Shown piece by piece: positions 41,027 to 49,851 of a stretch of 64,000 nt of DNA; the stretch's first letter is position 1, and the number at the start of each line of letters is the position of its first letter. The notes beneath the pieces were generated by a model. The model was not told where the DNA came from and did no database searches. It was given only the letters and a program-made list of their open reading frames with translations. A program made the translations under genes and the position numbers. The stretch is from an uncultured Phycisphaerales bacterium (GTDB lineage Bacteria > Planctomycetota > Phycisphaerae > WQYP01), in the NCBI GenBank assembly GCA_903845195.1, contig CAIMWO010000079.1, positions 1 to 64,000 of the forward strand, written 5' to 3'.

Positions 41027-42958
41027 ATGTCTGATTCTGAATCGCTGCGCGCTGCGCACGAAAATCGCCGGTCTGTCGAATCTGCTTCCACCACTGAGGG
41101 ACTACCCGTCTCGGTGGGCATGGGGCCCGCGCTGGTGGCGGCTCATGTTCCGCAGCATTCCACACTGGTCAGCCGGCGCGTGCTTTTCCTCTGCCTGCTG
41201 TCCGTCGGGTTGGGACTCGCCGCAGGCATCATCGCCTTGATTCTTAAACACCTCATCGGCTTCTTCACGAATCTCGCGTTCTATGGGCGTTTCTCCACCG
41301 AATTTTCTTCCCCCGCCGATGCCGTGCCACATCTCGGCCTATGGGTGCTCATCATTCCCGTCATCGGCGGTGTGATCGTCGGACTGATGGCCCGTTTCGG
41401 CAGCAAGGCGATCCGCGGCCACGGCATACCGGAAGCGATGGAGCAAGTGCTCCTCAACCAGTCCAAGATTCCGCCGCGCATCACGTTCCTGAAGCCGCTC
41501 AGCGCCGCGGTCGCCATCGGCACTGGCGGGCCTTTCGGCGCTGAAGGCCCGATCATCGCCACCGGTGGGGCGCTGGGCTCGTTCCTTGGGCAGGTGATCG
41601 CCACCAGTTCCGACGAACGCAAGATTCTTCTGGCCGCGGGGGCTGCTGCGGGGATGGCGGCCACGTTCGGCTCTCCCATTTCCGCCGTCCTGCTTGCTGT
41701 CGAATTACTCCTGTTTGAATTTCGTCCGCGTTCGCTGATTCCCGTCGCGCTGGCCTCGGCTGTGGCCACCGGTGTCCACCTCGCCACCGAAGGCGCTGCG
41801 CCGATCTTTGCCATGCCGGACTTGCTGCCGCCGTCCGGCCCGGCGCTGGCACTCTATATATTGATTGGCGCTCTCCTGGGCATCTTCGCCATGCTGGTCA
41901 CCCGGGCCACCTACTGGGTGGAAGACCTCTTCGAACATCTTCCCATCCACTGGATGTGGTGGCCCGCCGTCGGCGGTCTGGCGGTCGGCGCGATCGGTTA
42001 CTTTGTTCCGCGTACGCTGGGCGTCGGTTACGGCAACATCACTTCCATTCTCTGGACTGGCACACCTGCCCTGGCCGGGGCCCATCCACCAGTGCAATTT
42101 GCCCTTGGTTTCATCGCGATTCTGTGCTTGGCGAAGTTTCTGAGCTGGGTGATCGCGCTGGGATCGGGGACCTCCGGCGGGACACTCGCGCCATTGTTCA
42201 CCATCGGCGGAGCGCTTGGCGCTCTGCTCGGTGCGGCCGCCAATTGGGTTATTCCTTCCGCGCATGTCGATGTGCGCGTTACGGCGCTCGTGGGCATGGC
42301 CGCCCTCTTTGCCGGGGCCAGCCGCGCCCTGCTGACCTCGGTCGTCTTCGCCTTCGAAACCACGCTTCAACCCATGGGGCTTTTGCCGCTGCTGGGCGGC
42401 TGCACCATGAGCTATCTCGTTTCCTGCATCTGCATGAAGCAGACCATCATGACCGAAAAGCTGGCGCGCCGCGGCACGCGCGTTCCGGCCGAATATTCCG
42501 CCGACTTCATGGAGCAGATGACCGTCGCCACCGTGGCCACACGCAACGTTACCGTGCTCCAGGAAGAGGCCACGCTGGCCGACATCCGCGCCTGGATCGC
42601 CCGCGGCGAACCGAGCGCCACGCACCAGGGTTATCCCATCGTTACCAGCGCGGGGCACGTGACCGGCGTGCTCACCCGGCGCGATCTGCTCAACGCAGAA
42701 GCGGACCCCGCCTGCAAACTTCGCGACCTTTTGCGCCGGCCGCCGACCATCTGCTACGAAGATTCCACCCTCCGCGAAGCCGCCGATCACATGGTTAATC
42801 ACGATGTCGGACGTTTGCCCGTGATGTCGCGCGGCGAGCCCGGGCAACTCATCGGCATTGTGACCCGATCCGATCTGCTCAAGGCCCATCGGTACCGCAT
42901 CAGCGCTTCCACCACCCGCGGCATCGTGATTCCCGTGCCGTTTCTGAAGGGCGCGTGA
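41027..42958 (+). CDS. ClC-type chloride channel/transporter with CBS pair
   Basis: A 643-residue membrane protein. The transport domain (about 45-480) has the ClC filter segments GGPFGAEGPI, with the gating glutamate Glu173, and SGTSGGTLAPLFTIGGALGA, which corresponds to the GxFxP region in the GTLAP variant common in bacteria. Two CBS domains follow (about 500-640; HQGYPIVTSAGHVTGVLTRR and MVNHDVGRLPVMSRG), giving likely adenine-nucleotide control. Presence of the gating Glu allows either proton-coupled exchange or channel behaviour. The start has GAGGAG about ten bases upstream. Confidence 0.9.
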   Translation: MSDSESLRAAHENRRSVESASTTEGLPVSVGMGPALVAAHVPQHSTLVSRRVLFLCLLSVGLGLAAGIIALILKHLIGFFTNLAFYGRFSTEFSSPADAVPHLGLWVLIIPVIGGVIVGLMARFGSKAIRGHGIPEAMEQVLLNQSKIPPRITFLKPLSAAVAIGTGGPFGAEGPIIATGGALGSFLGQVIATSSDERKILLAAGAAAGMAATFGSPISAVLLAVELLLFEFRPRSLIPVALASAVATGVHLATEGAAPIFAMPDLLPPSGPALALYILIGALLGIFAMLVTRATYWVEDLFEHLPIHWMWWPAVGGLAVGAIGYFVPRTLGVGYGNITSILWTGTPALAGAHPPVQFALGFIAILCLAKFLSWVIALGSGTSGGTLAPLFTIGGALGALLGAAANWVIPSAHVDVRVTALVGMAALFAGASRALLTSVVFAFETTLQPMGLLPLLGGCTMSYLVSCICMKQTIMTEKLARRGTRVPAEYSADFMEQMTVATVATRNVTVLQEEATLADIRAWIARGEPSATHQGYPIVTSAGHVTGVLTRRDLLNAEADPACKLRDLLRRPPTICYEDSTLREAADHMVNHDVGRLPVMSRGEPGQLIGIVTRSDLLKAHRYRISASTTRGIVIPVPFLKGA

Positions 42959-42979
42959 ATCAGCAACACCACCGTGCCT

Positions 42980-43858
42980 TCACGGCATCGCCAGATTCAG
43001 CCGCCGACGAAAATCGGCCGGCGTTACACCCAGCCGTTTCTTGAAGGCCCGGCAAAAGTAGTTGGCCCCCGCAAACCCGCTGCTGTGCGCCACTGTCTCC
43101 AGCTTATCATCACCGTTTCGCAGGGCCTGCGCGCCCAGGCGCAGTCGTTGCTGCAGCAGATAATCCGAAGGCGAGACCCCGATCGCCGCGCGGAATTGCC
43201 GCGCCAGGTGTTCCCGCGAACACCCCGCCGACGCTGACAGCTTTGAAATATCGAATGTCCGGTCGGCCGCATGCCGCACGATCTGTTCGATTGCCGCGCT
43301 CACCAGCGGCTCCATTGCCAGGCGCGATTGCGAGAGCGTGCTGAGTATTCCCATCAGCAACTGATAGAGCTGGCCGGAGACCAGATAGCGGTCCCGATCG
43401 GCCCGCGCTTCCCTGAGCCGCGCCAGCGACAACATGAGCGGGGCCAGCGCATTGGGCGGGCCGAAGTGGAGCACATGGCCATGCGCCTCGACGATGCGCC
43501 GGCACCACTCTGCCGCCGTCGGCCCGGAAAATGACACGAAGACCAACTCGTACGGCTCGGACGATTCCGCTGCGAATCCATAACGAAAATCGCCCGGTAT
43601 CGTGTGCAAGAACGCCCAACCCGCCGGCAGCACCACCCGCCGCCGCGCCTTCTCGAAAAATCCCTGCCCCGAAAGAGTGAGCTGCAACACCCAATGCAAC
43701 TGATCGCGCCGCTTGGTCGCATCAAAAAAATAAGAGGTATCCTCGCGGCGCTCAACCGCCGCACCGGAGAGCCAGAATAACGGCTCGCCCGTGCGCACCC
43801 ACGGCGCCGGCGGCAACGCCGGCCGAACCGCTCTTCCCCCGCTACTGGGCTTATTCAT
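42980..43858 (-). CDS. AraC family transcriptional regulator
   Basis: A 292-residue regulator. The N-terminal cupin-like sensor (about 20-150) contains LHWVLQLTLSGQGFFEKARR and PAGWAFLHTIPGDFRYGF. The C-terminal double HTH (about 195-288) contains FDISKLSASAGCSREHLARQ and VAHSSGFAGANYFCRAFKKR followed by LGVTPADFRRRLN, a standard AraC signature. It is divergent from the GH4 glycosidase across 126 bases, so control of that gene by a sugar is the natural reading. Paired CATATCACA words flank the shared promoter region. Confidence 0.92.
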   Translation of the reverse strand: MNKPSSGGRAVRPALPPAPWVRTGEPLFWLSGAAVERREDTSYFFDATKRRDQLHWVLQLTLSGQGFFEKARRRVVLPAGWAFLHTIPGDFRYGFAAESSEPYELVFVSFSGPTAAEWCRRIVEAHGHVLHFGPPNALAPLMLSLARLREARADRDRYLVSGQLYQLLMGILSTLSQSRLAMEPLVSAAIEQIVRHAADRTFDISKLSASAGCSREHLARQFRAAIGVSPSDYLLQQRLRLGAQALRNGDDKLETVAHSSGFAGANYFCRAFKKRLGVTPADFRRRLNLAMP

Positions 43859-43929
43859 ATCACACCCATGCTATAAATATCATTCCGGTGCTATTTTAAT
43901 AGCTCAAGCCAATCAATTACCATATCACA
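43856..43929. promoter_or_regulatory. Direct repeats in the AraC/GH4 divergent promoter
   Basis: The nine-base word CATATCACA occurs at 43856-43864, over the AraC start codon, and again at 43921-43929, in the same orientation. An AT-rich core with ATAAATAT lies between. Direct half-sites are usual for AraC-family operators. Confidence 0.4.
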
Positions 43930-43984
43930 TTCGTTCCACGCGACGTTAGCGCGGACGAATTTCGGGCATGTATGGAGACGGGTA

Positions 43985-45859
43985 ATGATCAAGGTCGCGC
44001 TCATCGGAGCCGGTTCAGTCGTTTTTTCGCGCAATCTCACCGGTGACATTCTCTCCTACCCCGAATTCAAGAATGCCACGTTCGCCTACATGGACGTCAA
44101 TAAGGACCGTCTCGACGTCGGCGCCGCCCTGTGCCGCAAAGTCGCCAAGGGGCTCGACGCCAAGCCCAAGATCATCGCCACGCTCGACCGCAAGGAAGCC
44201 CTCCGCGATGCTGACTTCGTCATCAACATGGTGCAGATCGGCGGGATGGATTCCACGCTGGTCGACTTTGAAATCCCGCGCAAGTATGGGCTCAATTTCA
44301 CCATCGCCGACACCACCGGCCCCGGCGGGCTCTTCCGCGCCCTGCGTACCTACCCGATGATCAAGGGCCTGTGCGAAGACATGGCCAAGGTCTGCCCCAA
44401 GGCGTGGCTCCTCAACTACTCCAACCCCATGTCGATGAACATGCAGACCATCTACCGCACCAGCAACATCAAAGGGGTCGGTCTGTGCCACTCGGTCCAG
44501 GGCACTTTCAACCAGCTTGCCAGCTACCTCCATGAAAAACCCGAGGATTGCGATTTCATCTGCGCCGGCATCAATCACATGGCCTTCTACCTCCAGATGC
44601 GCAAGGCCGGCATCGACCTCTATCCCCGACTCTTTGAGGCCGCCAAAAATCCCGATACGTACGCGAAAAACAAAGTCCGCTTCGAACTCATGAAAATCCT
44701 CGGCCACTTCGTCACCGAATCCAGCGAACACAACGCGGAGTACTGTTCCTATTTCATCCCCCGCGGCAAGGAGACGATCGCCAAGTACAACGTACCGATC
44801 GACGAATACCTGCGGCGCTGCGACGGCATCATTGAAGAATTCCAGCACATGCAGGAACACGCCGCCAACAACAAGCCCATGGAACACCACCGCAGCCACG
44901 AGTACGGCAGCACGATCATCCACTCCATCGTCACTGGCACCCCCAGCGTGGTTTACGGCAACATGCCCAATCACGGGGCGATTACCAATCTCCCCCCCAC
45001 TGCGATCGTCGAAGTCCCCACCCTGGTGGATAAGGGCGGGTGCCAGTTCACCACCGTCGGCGACCTTCCGCCGCAGCTCGTCGCGTACATGATGCCTCAC
45101 ATTCAGCAGCACGAGCTTTTCATCCGGGCCGCCATGGAAGGCCGCCGCGACCATGTGTACCAGGCCGCCATGTTCGACCCCCTGACCGCCGCGTCACTGT
45201 CGCTGGATAAGATCGTCGAAATGTGCGACGAACTGATCGCCGCCCACGGCAAATTGCTGCCCAAGTTTGATGCCCCGACACTGGTGCCGTCGAGCGGCAA
45301 GAAGTTCGGCCCCGTCGACGCCAAGGCCCTCCATGCCAGTTGGAACGCCATACAGGAAAAAGCCAACGACGAATTCATCAAAGACTGGCACCTGATCGGG
45401 CCGTTCCCCTCGCCCAAGAAAGGGACCATTTCCCTCGATCTCGAAACCGGCGTGGACAAGGATTTCGCCAAGCGCGACGATGGTGCTGTCGACCTCAAGG
45501 CTTCGTACGGGGCGGGGGATGCGAAAGTGAAGTGGAAACAGGCGAAATCCGATAAGCGCGGCTTCGTCAATCTCACGTCCATCATGGGGCCAGTCGAATG
45601 GGCGCTCTGCTACGGCTATGCCGAAATCGAGAGCGTTCACGCCCGCGACGCCCTGCTCCAATGCGGCAGCGATGACGGCATCAACATCTGGGTCAACGGC
45701 AAACTGGTCCACCACAACGAGATCGCCCGCGGGTACACCGCCAATTCCGATACCGTCCGCATCCACCTCAAGCAAGGCGTCAACCGTATCTTCGTCAAAG
45801 TCGACAATTACCTCCACGGCTGGGGCTTCAACGTCAGCATCGACCGCCCGAATTTCTGA
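43985..45859 (+). CDS. GH4 alpha-glucosidase/galactosidase with an added C-terminal domain
   Basis: A 624-residue protein. Residues about 1-450 are the NAD- and metal-dependent GH4 fold: GAGSVVFSRNLTGDIL (NAD site), NYSNPMSMNM, GLCHSVQGT with the metal-binding Cys, AGINHMAFYLQ with the metal-binding His, and EHNAEYCSYF. It hydrolyses alpha-glycosides by a redox-elimination route in the cytosol. Unlike standard GH4 enzymes of about 430-480 residues, it carries a ~160-residue extension beginning DWHLIGPFPSP and containing ALLQCGSDDGINIWVNGKLV, then VNRIFVKVDNYLHGWGF, a galactose-binding-like domain otherwise seen in secreted proteins. No signal peptide is present. AraC is divergent upstream. 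Confidence 0.88.
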   Translation: MIKVALIGAGSVVFSRNLTGDILSYPEFKNATFAYMDVNKDRLDVGAALCRKVAKGLDAKPKIIATLDRKEALRDADFVINMVQIGGMDSTLVDFEIPRKYGLNFTIADTTGPGGLFRALRTYPMIKGLCEDMAKVCPKAWLLNYSNPMSMNMQTIYRTSNIKGVGLCHSVQGTFNQLASYLHEKPEDCDFICAGINHMAFYLQMRKAGIDLYPRLFEAAKNPDTYAKNKVRFELMKILGHFVTESSEHNAEYCSYFIPRGKETIAKYNVPIDEYLRRCDGIIEEFQHMQEHAANNKPMEHHRSHEYGSTIIHSIVTGTPSVVYGNMPNHGAITNLPPTAIVEVPTLVDKGGCQFTTVGDLPPQLVAYMMPHIQQHELFIRAAMEGRRDHVYQAAMFDPLTAASLSLDKIVEMCDELIAAHGKLLPKFDAPTLVPSSGKKFGPVDAKALHASWNAIQEKANDEFIKDWHLIGPFPSPKKGTISLDLETGVDKDFAKRDDGAVDLKASYGAGDAKVKWKQAKSDKRGFVNLTSIMGPVEWALCYGYAEIESVHARDALLQCGSDDGINIWVNGKLVHHNEIARGYTANSDTVRIHLKQGVNRIFVKVDNYLHGWGFNVSIDRPNF

Positions 45860-46007
45860 CTGCAGACGTGCCGTGAAGCACGATCGCCGCTCGGCCCGAC
45901 TCCATTATTCGCTCTTGGCGATTTCGCGCACGGGCCAGGCTGCTTGATCGGAAGACGCAAACCGAGTACGCTACCGGGCTCGAATTCTTGAAAAAGGCAG
46001 GCAAACC

Positions 46008-46133
46008 ATGGCAAACCCAGGCAGTAACCATCGTCTCCGCTGGAGATCCAAGAAAGCCAACAAGGGCCGCAAGCCCTCGAACGGCCGCGTCAAAGGCTGG
46101 TCCACCAAGAACTACCCGCACATTTACGGTTGA
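46008..46133 (+). CDS. 41-residue basic protein, bL37-like candidate
   Basis: A short reading frame of 41 codons, MANPGSNHRLRWRSKKANKG followed by RKPSNGRVKGWSTKNYPHIY and a final G. It is about one third Arg, Lys and His. The stretch KKANKGRKPSNGR is similar in pattern to the K-x-A-N-x-G-x-R-P-N core I recall for the small ribosomal protein bL37, so a ribosome- or RNA-binding role is possible. The C-terminal part is unlike it. Support as a gene comes from a plausible AAGGCAGG upstream, a strong terminator 56 bases after the stop, and a composition unlike random sequence. Confidence 0.5.
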   Translation: MANPGSNHRLRWRSKKANKGRKPSNGRVKGWSTKNYPHIYG

Positions 46134-46188
46134 TCGGCAGCGCCGGCATCAGCCCAGCGCCCGCAATCCAGACTGATCGCGCACAAAG

Positions 46189-46223
46189 AAGCCCGGGAAC
46201 GATCCCGGGCTTTTGGCGTTTTT
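46189..46223 (+). terminator. Rho-independent terminator
   Basis: Perfect ten-base stem AAGCCCGGGA / TCCCGGGCTT with an ACGA loop, then TTGGCGTTTTTG. It closely resembles the terminator at 3856 in stem sequence. Confidence 0.88.
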
Positions 46224-46362
46224 GCGGCGCATGTGTCCATGATGATTCCGAGCGAAGGTGTGCTGACGCCCCGAATGTCTATGATGGAGTCCCGATTCAT
46301 TGACTGGAATGCCGGGGCGGGTGGCAGATTGGAATTTTGGGCACCTGTGCCGGAGCTGATCG

Positions 46363-47424
46363 ATGGTGGAGATGACGCCGCGGGAAAGGTGGATGGCTTT
46401 GCTGGAGGGGCGTCCGACGGATCGCGTGCCGGTGGATTACTGGGCAACGATCGAGGTGACACAGCGCCTGCTGCGGGACTTAGGTTGCGCGAATGAGGAG
46501 GCCTTGTGGCGGCGGCTGCACATCGATCGCCCGGCTTCGCTGTGGCCGCGGGCGAAGGTCACGCGGCATCCGGATGATCCGGAAGCGAACGTGTGGGGCG
46601 TGCGCTACCAGCAGGTGAACTACGGGACCGGGGAATATGGCGAGGTGGCGCACCATCCGCTGGCGAAGATGGAACGGGTGGACGAGATCGATGCGTTTCG
46701 CTGGCCGAGCCCGGACGATTACGACTATTCAACTGTACGCGAGCAGGCCGGGAAAGACGCAGGATACCGGCTCGTGATGGGAGGAATTTACGAGCCGTTC
46801 TTGTTGTACTGCTCGATGCGCGGGATGGAGCAGGCGTTCGAAGATTTGCTATTAAATCCTGAAATCGTCGACACAATCCTGGGTCATATTTTTGCCTTTT
46901 ATTACGAATACAACCGGCGGATTTTTGAGGCCGGCGAAGGCAAAATTAAGATGTTCTATCTGGCGGAGGATCTGGGTGCCCAGACCGGGCCGCTCATGGG
47001 GTTGGAGACCTACCGGCGGTTTCTGCGGCCGGGCCAGAAAAAGATGGCGGACCTGGCGCACGCCCACGGCATTCACGTGTTCTATCACACGGATGGCGCG
47101 GCGAAAATGTTCCTGCCGGACCTGATTGACTACGTGGGGGTGCAGGTGCTCAATCCCATTCAATGGCGCTGTCCGACGATGGACCGGGTTGGACTCGTGA
47201 AGGAATTCGGAGGGCGGGTGGCATTTCACGGGGCCATCGACAATCAGCAGACGCTGCCGTTCGGAACGGTGGCGGATGTGCAGCGGGAGGTGCGGGAGAG
47301 CGTGGAGATATTCAAGGATGCACGATGGGTCTGCGCGCCGTGCCACAACCTGCAGGCGGTGACGCCGACGGAGAATATCGTGGCGATGTATGAAACGATC
47401 TGGGAGGCGGGGCGAAAGGGATAG
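46363..47424 (+). CDS. Uroporphyrinogen decarboxylase-fold protein
   Basis: A 353-residue URO-D superfamily protein, nearer to the typical length than the relative at 5838. It begins MTPRERWMALLEGRPTDRVP, the standard N-terminal signature with its Arg residues. It has DLGAQTGPLMGLETYRRFLR, HVFYHTDGAAKMFLPDLID with the HxDG-like barrel motif, and GGRVAFHGAIDNQQTLPFG followed by CAPCHNLQAVTPTENI. Members of this branch are usually corrinoid-dependent methyltransferase-like rather than HemE. GGAG lies seven bases before the start. Codons are G-ending, unlike adjacent genes. Confidence 0.85.
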   Translation: MVEMTPRERWMALLEGRPTDRVPVDYWATIEVTQRLLRDLGCANEEALWRRLHIDRPASLWPRAKVTRHPDDPEANVWGVRYQQVNYGTGEYGEVAHHPLAKMERVDEIDAFRWPSPDDYDYSTVREQAGKDAGYRLVMGGIYEPFLLYCSMRGMEQAFEDLLLNPEIVDTILGHIFAFYYEYNRRIFEAGEGKIKMFYLAEDLGAQTGPLMGLETYRRFLRPGQKKMADLAHAHGIHVFYHTDGAAKMFLPDLIDYVGVQVLNPIQWRCPTMDRVGLVKEFGGRVAFHGAIDNQQTLPFGTVADVQREVRESVEIFKDARWVCAPCHNLQAVTPTENIVAMYETIWEAGRKG

Positions 47425-47449
47425 CGCCCGCGCTGACAGGCAATCGCGC

Positions 47450-47998
47450 TCACTTCGACAGTACCGACTTGATCTCCTGGCCCACTTCCTGAGGCGTCGA
47501 CGGATGCGGGGCCGGGATCTGCCGCATCACTCCTGAACAGACCACAATCACCGCCCCGCAAAGCAGCAGCACGCCGATCCACAATTTGGCATTCTTGCGG
47601 ATTGGTTCAAAGGTTTTCGTCCGCCCCGCCAGCGCCGACGCCAGGATGAAGATGCTGAATGCCGCCAGCATCTTGATCCCAAAAAGCATGTGATACAGAT
47701 GCTTATCGTCCGCTGAGAAATCCTTCCACCGCGCCGTCACCAGCACGCCATGCACGCGCGTTTCGACCAGAAAATTGTACGTCCCGGTGATCAGGAAGAG
47801 CGTGATCAGCGCGTACACAATCTTCCGCCATCGGGCATTGACCGCCTCGCGCAATTCCTGCTGCTTGGCCGGATCGAGCACCTTGCCCGCTGCCGGCAGC
47901 AGGGCAAACCGCACAAAGAATGGCCCCCCGATGGCCGCCATCGCGCAGCCGATATGCACCCACCGTGCCACCACAGGAAGAATGAGCGTTGCTTCCAT
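47450..47998 (-). CDS. Four-helix integral membrane protein, CopD-like
   Basis: A 182-residue protein with membrane segments VARWVHIGCAMAAIGGPFFV, IVYALITLFLITGTYNFLV, HMLFGIKMLAAFSIFILASA and LWIGVLLLCGAVIVVCSGVM. The paired His in the first and third segments and the overall length recall CopD/DUF2214-type membrane proteins, but the identity is uncertain. The start is METLILPV-like (MEATLILPVV) with GGAG eight bases upstream; the longer frame begins inside the spacer. Confidence 0.6.
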   Translation of the reverse strand: MEATLILPVVARWVHIGCAMAAIGGPFFVRFALLPAAGKVLDPAKQQELREAVNARWRKIVYALITLFLITGTYNFLVETRVHGVLVTARWKDFSADDKHLYHMLFGIKMLAAFSIFILASALAGRTKTFEPIRKNAKLWIGVLLLCGAVIVVCSGVMRQIPAPHPSTPQEVGQEIKSVLSK

Positions 47999-48088
47999 AA
48001 CTTGAATCTCCACGGACCACTTTTCAACGCTCACTCTACCCGCCCCCGCGCTATAATCCAGCAGAACGAGGAATCCACCAAAAGACTT

Positions 48089-48123
48089 TTTGCTTCTTTA
48101 TTCTTCATTCTTGCTTCTCGCTT
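48089..48123. repeat. Heptamer array before the VOC gene
   Basis: TTGCTTC, TTTATTC, TTCATTC, TTGCTTC, TCGCTTC, ending nine bases upstream of a GGAG and the ATG at 48139. The array lies where the transcript leader should be. Confidence 0.8.
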
Positions 48124-48138
48124 CTTGCCGGAGTCCCC

Positions 48139-48471
48139 ATGTTCGAACTCGACCACGTCGCAGTCCAGACCTCCGACATCCCCGCCACCGTCAAGTTTTA
48201 CACGGAACAGTTCGGCGCGGAAGTCCTCTACGCCGACGCCACCTGGGCCTTCCTGAAAATTGGCCAAGGCAAACTCGCTCTCGTCCGACCCGAACAGCAT
48301 CCGCGGCATCTGGCCATCCGCGTCGACCGCCCCTCGCTTGAAGCCGCCGCCACCAAGGCGGGCAAAACCATCAACACCCACCGCGACGGTTCCGAAAGCC
48401 TCTACCTCGATGACCCCGCCGGCAACACGATCGAACTCATTCACTACCCGCCCGGAAAAACCGTGTATTGA
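48139..48471 (+). CDS. VOC (glyoxalase/bleomycin-resistance) family protein
   Basis: A 110-residue single-domain protein. FELDHVAVQTSDIPATVKFY starts the first beta-alpha-beta-beta-beta unit with His at position 6. HLAIRVDRPSLEAAATKAGK starts the second with another His, and LDDPAGNTIELIHY closes it with the Glu ligand. The metal ligands His-His-Glu are therefore all present, as in fosfomycin-resistance or methylmalonyl-CoA epimerase-like members. The exact reaction is unknown. A GGAG lies five bases before the start, next to a heptamer array. Confidence 0.82.
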   Translation: MFELDHVAVQTSDIPATVKFYTEQFGAEVLYADATWAFLKIGQGKLALVRPEQHPRHLAIRVDRPSLEAAATKAGKTINTHRDGSESLYLDDPAGNTIELIHYPPGKTVY

Positions 48472-48552
48472 AAGAGCAATCCACCAAGCCTCCACGTTCC
48501 CGCGTTACAATATCAACCGCACAAACTTCGCATCTCGTAAGGAGGATCCCCC

Positions 48553-49791
48553 ATGACCCGCATCCTGTCGCTCTTCGCCTTCCTCACCGGCCTTCTCCTT
48601 GCCACAGTTTTCCTCCCCGGCGAAATACTCTCGCCCGCAACAGAACCCACCACCACGCGCGCACCACTCAACATTGAAACCGCACTGGCCAAGGAACTCC
48701 CCAAGATTGATGCCACCGAACAGCCGGTGGAAAAACTCTTCAACTTCCTCCGCGACGAAGGCAACATGAACCTCGTCGTCAATTGGCAAGCCCTCGAAGC
48801 CGCCGGCATCACGCGCCAAACGAATGCCACCCTCCACCTCGAGAAAGTCCCCTTCGAACAAGCCGTCCGCGCGTTGTGCGAGGTCGTCGAGCCCAAAGGC
48901 ACCCGCCTGAACTACGTCGTCGGCGAAGGCGCCGTCGTCATCACCACCAATGAAGAACTCGCCAAGTCTCCTGTTATGCACTTATTCGACGTCTCCCGAA
49001 TCCTGCGCCTGCAGCTTGTCCCGCCACCCCCTTTACCCGCCGCCACGCTCCCCACCGATACCCAACCCGCCACCGCCACGGCCCCCGCTGAAAACCCCAA
49101 TGCGCCAAAACTCCTCGCCATCCTCAAAGCCGAACTCGCCCGCATCGGCGAGCGCTCCGAAGGCAAAGACCGCGAACTCTACCTCCGCAGAAACTACCTC
49201 ATCGCCACTCAGTCTCGCCGCGCGCTGGATGCCATCCAGCGCGTCATCCAGGCCTTTGCGTCACCCCTCAAGCCCGGCACCGTCCCCTCTGGCGTCATCG
49301 TTTCCGTTCGCCAGAAACGCGCCTTGGAGCAATTGCTCAAACTTCTCGAACCTTCCAAAACCGAAACACACACTCTTGCCGAAATCCTCCCCAACGTGCG
49401 AAAAAATGCTCCCGAACTCAACATTGTTTACCTCCCCCATGCCGAAGCCCAACTCAAGAGCGCCACACCCGAACTTGATATCCTCGTCAACGACAGCGGC
49501 ATCGTCTACGTCGGCCTGCCGCTGGCCATCCGTGCCCGCACGTTATTCGCCGTCTATGACCTCCACGACCTCATCAAGAGACTCGCCCTCAAACCCGAGA
49601 ACAAGGACAAGACCCCGTCCGAACTCGCTGCGAAAATCGTCGCCGCGCTCAAAGCCGTATCCCCTACCCTCTGGACCGACCTCAGCCAAGGCCCCTGCTC
49701 GCTCACCGAATTCGAAGGCTTCGCAGTAGTCTTCGCTCCTCCCTCCGTATATCGTTCCTTCAACAAAGCATTCCAGGACGTGCAGAAATAG
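48553..49791 (+). CDS. Exported protein with secretin-N/STN-like domain
   Basis: A 412-residue protein preceded by an excellent AAGGAGGA. A signal peptide (ILSLFAFLTGLLLATVFLPG) is followed by an N-terminal region with PVEKLFNFLRDEGNMNLVVN and FEQAVRALCEVVEPKGTRLN, the pattern of STN or secretin N0/N1-like domains found in many planctomycete exported proteins. A Pro/Ala/Thr linker (TLPTDTQPATATAPAENPN) precedes a second half that repeats the domain style (IYAVYDLH-type strands, LDILVNDSGIVYVGLPLAI). It probably acts in envelope assembly or binding; no enzyme motif is visible. Confidence 0.65.
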   Translation: MTRILSLFAFLTGLLLATVFLPGEILSPATEPTTTRAPLNIETALAKELPKIDATEQPVEKLFNFLRDEGNMNLVVNWQALEAAGITRQTNATLHLEKVPFEQAVRALCEVVEPKGTRLNYVVGEGAVVITTNEELAKSPVMHLFDVSRILRLQLVPPPPLPAATLPTDTQPATATAPAENPNAPKLLAILKAELARIGERSEGKDRELYLRRNYLIATQSRRALDAIQRVIQAFASPLKPGTVPSGVIVSVRQKRALEQLLKLLEPSKTETHTLAEILPNVRKNAPELNIVYLPHAEAQLKSATPELDILVNDSGIVYVGLPLAIRARTLFAVYDLHDLIKRLALKPENKDKTPSELAAKIVAALKAVSPTLWTDLSQGPCSLTEFEGFAVVFAPPSVYRSFNKAFQDVQK

Positions 49792-49851
49792 CTGGTTGTT
49801 CTCGCCGCCAAGACGCCCCGTCGTTCCAAGATTCAAAGAGGATTCACGCAA

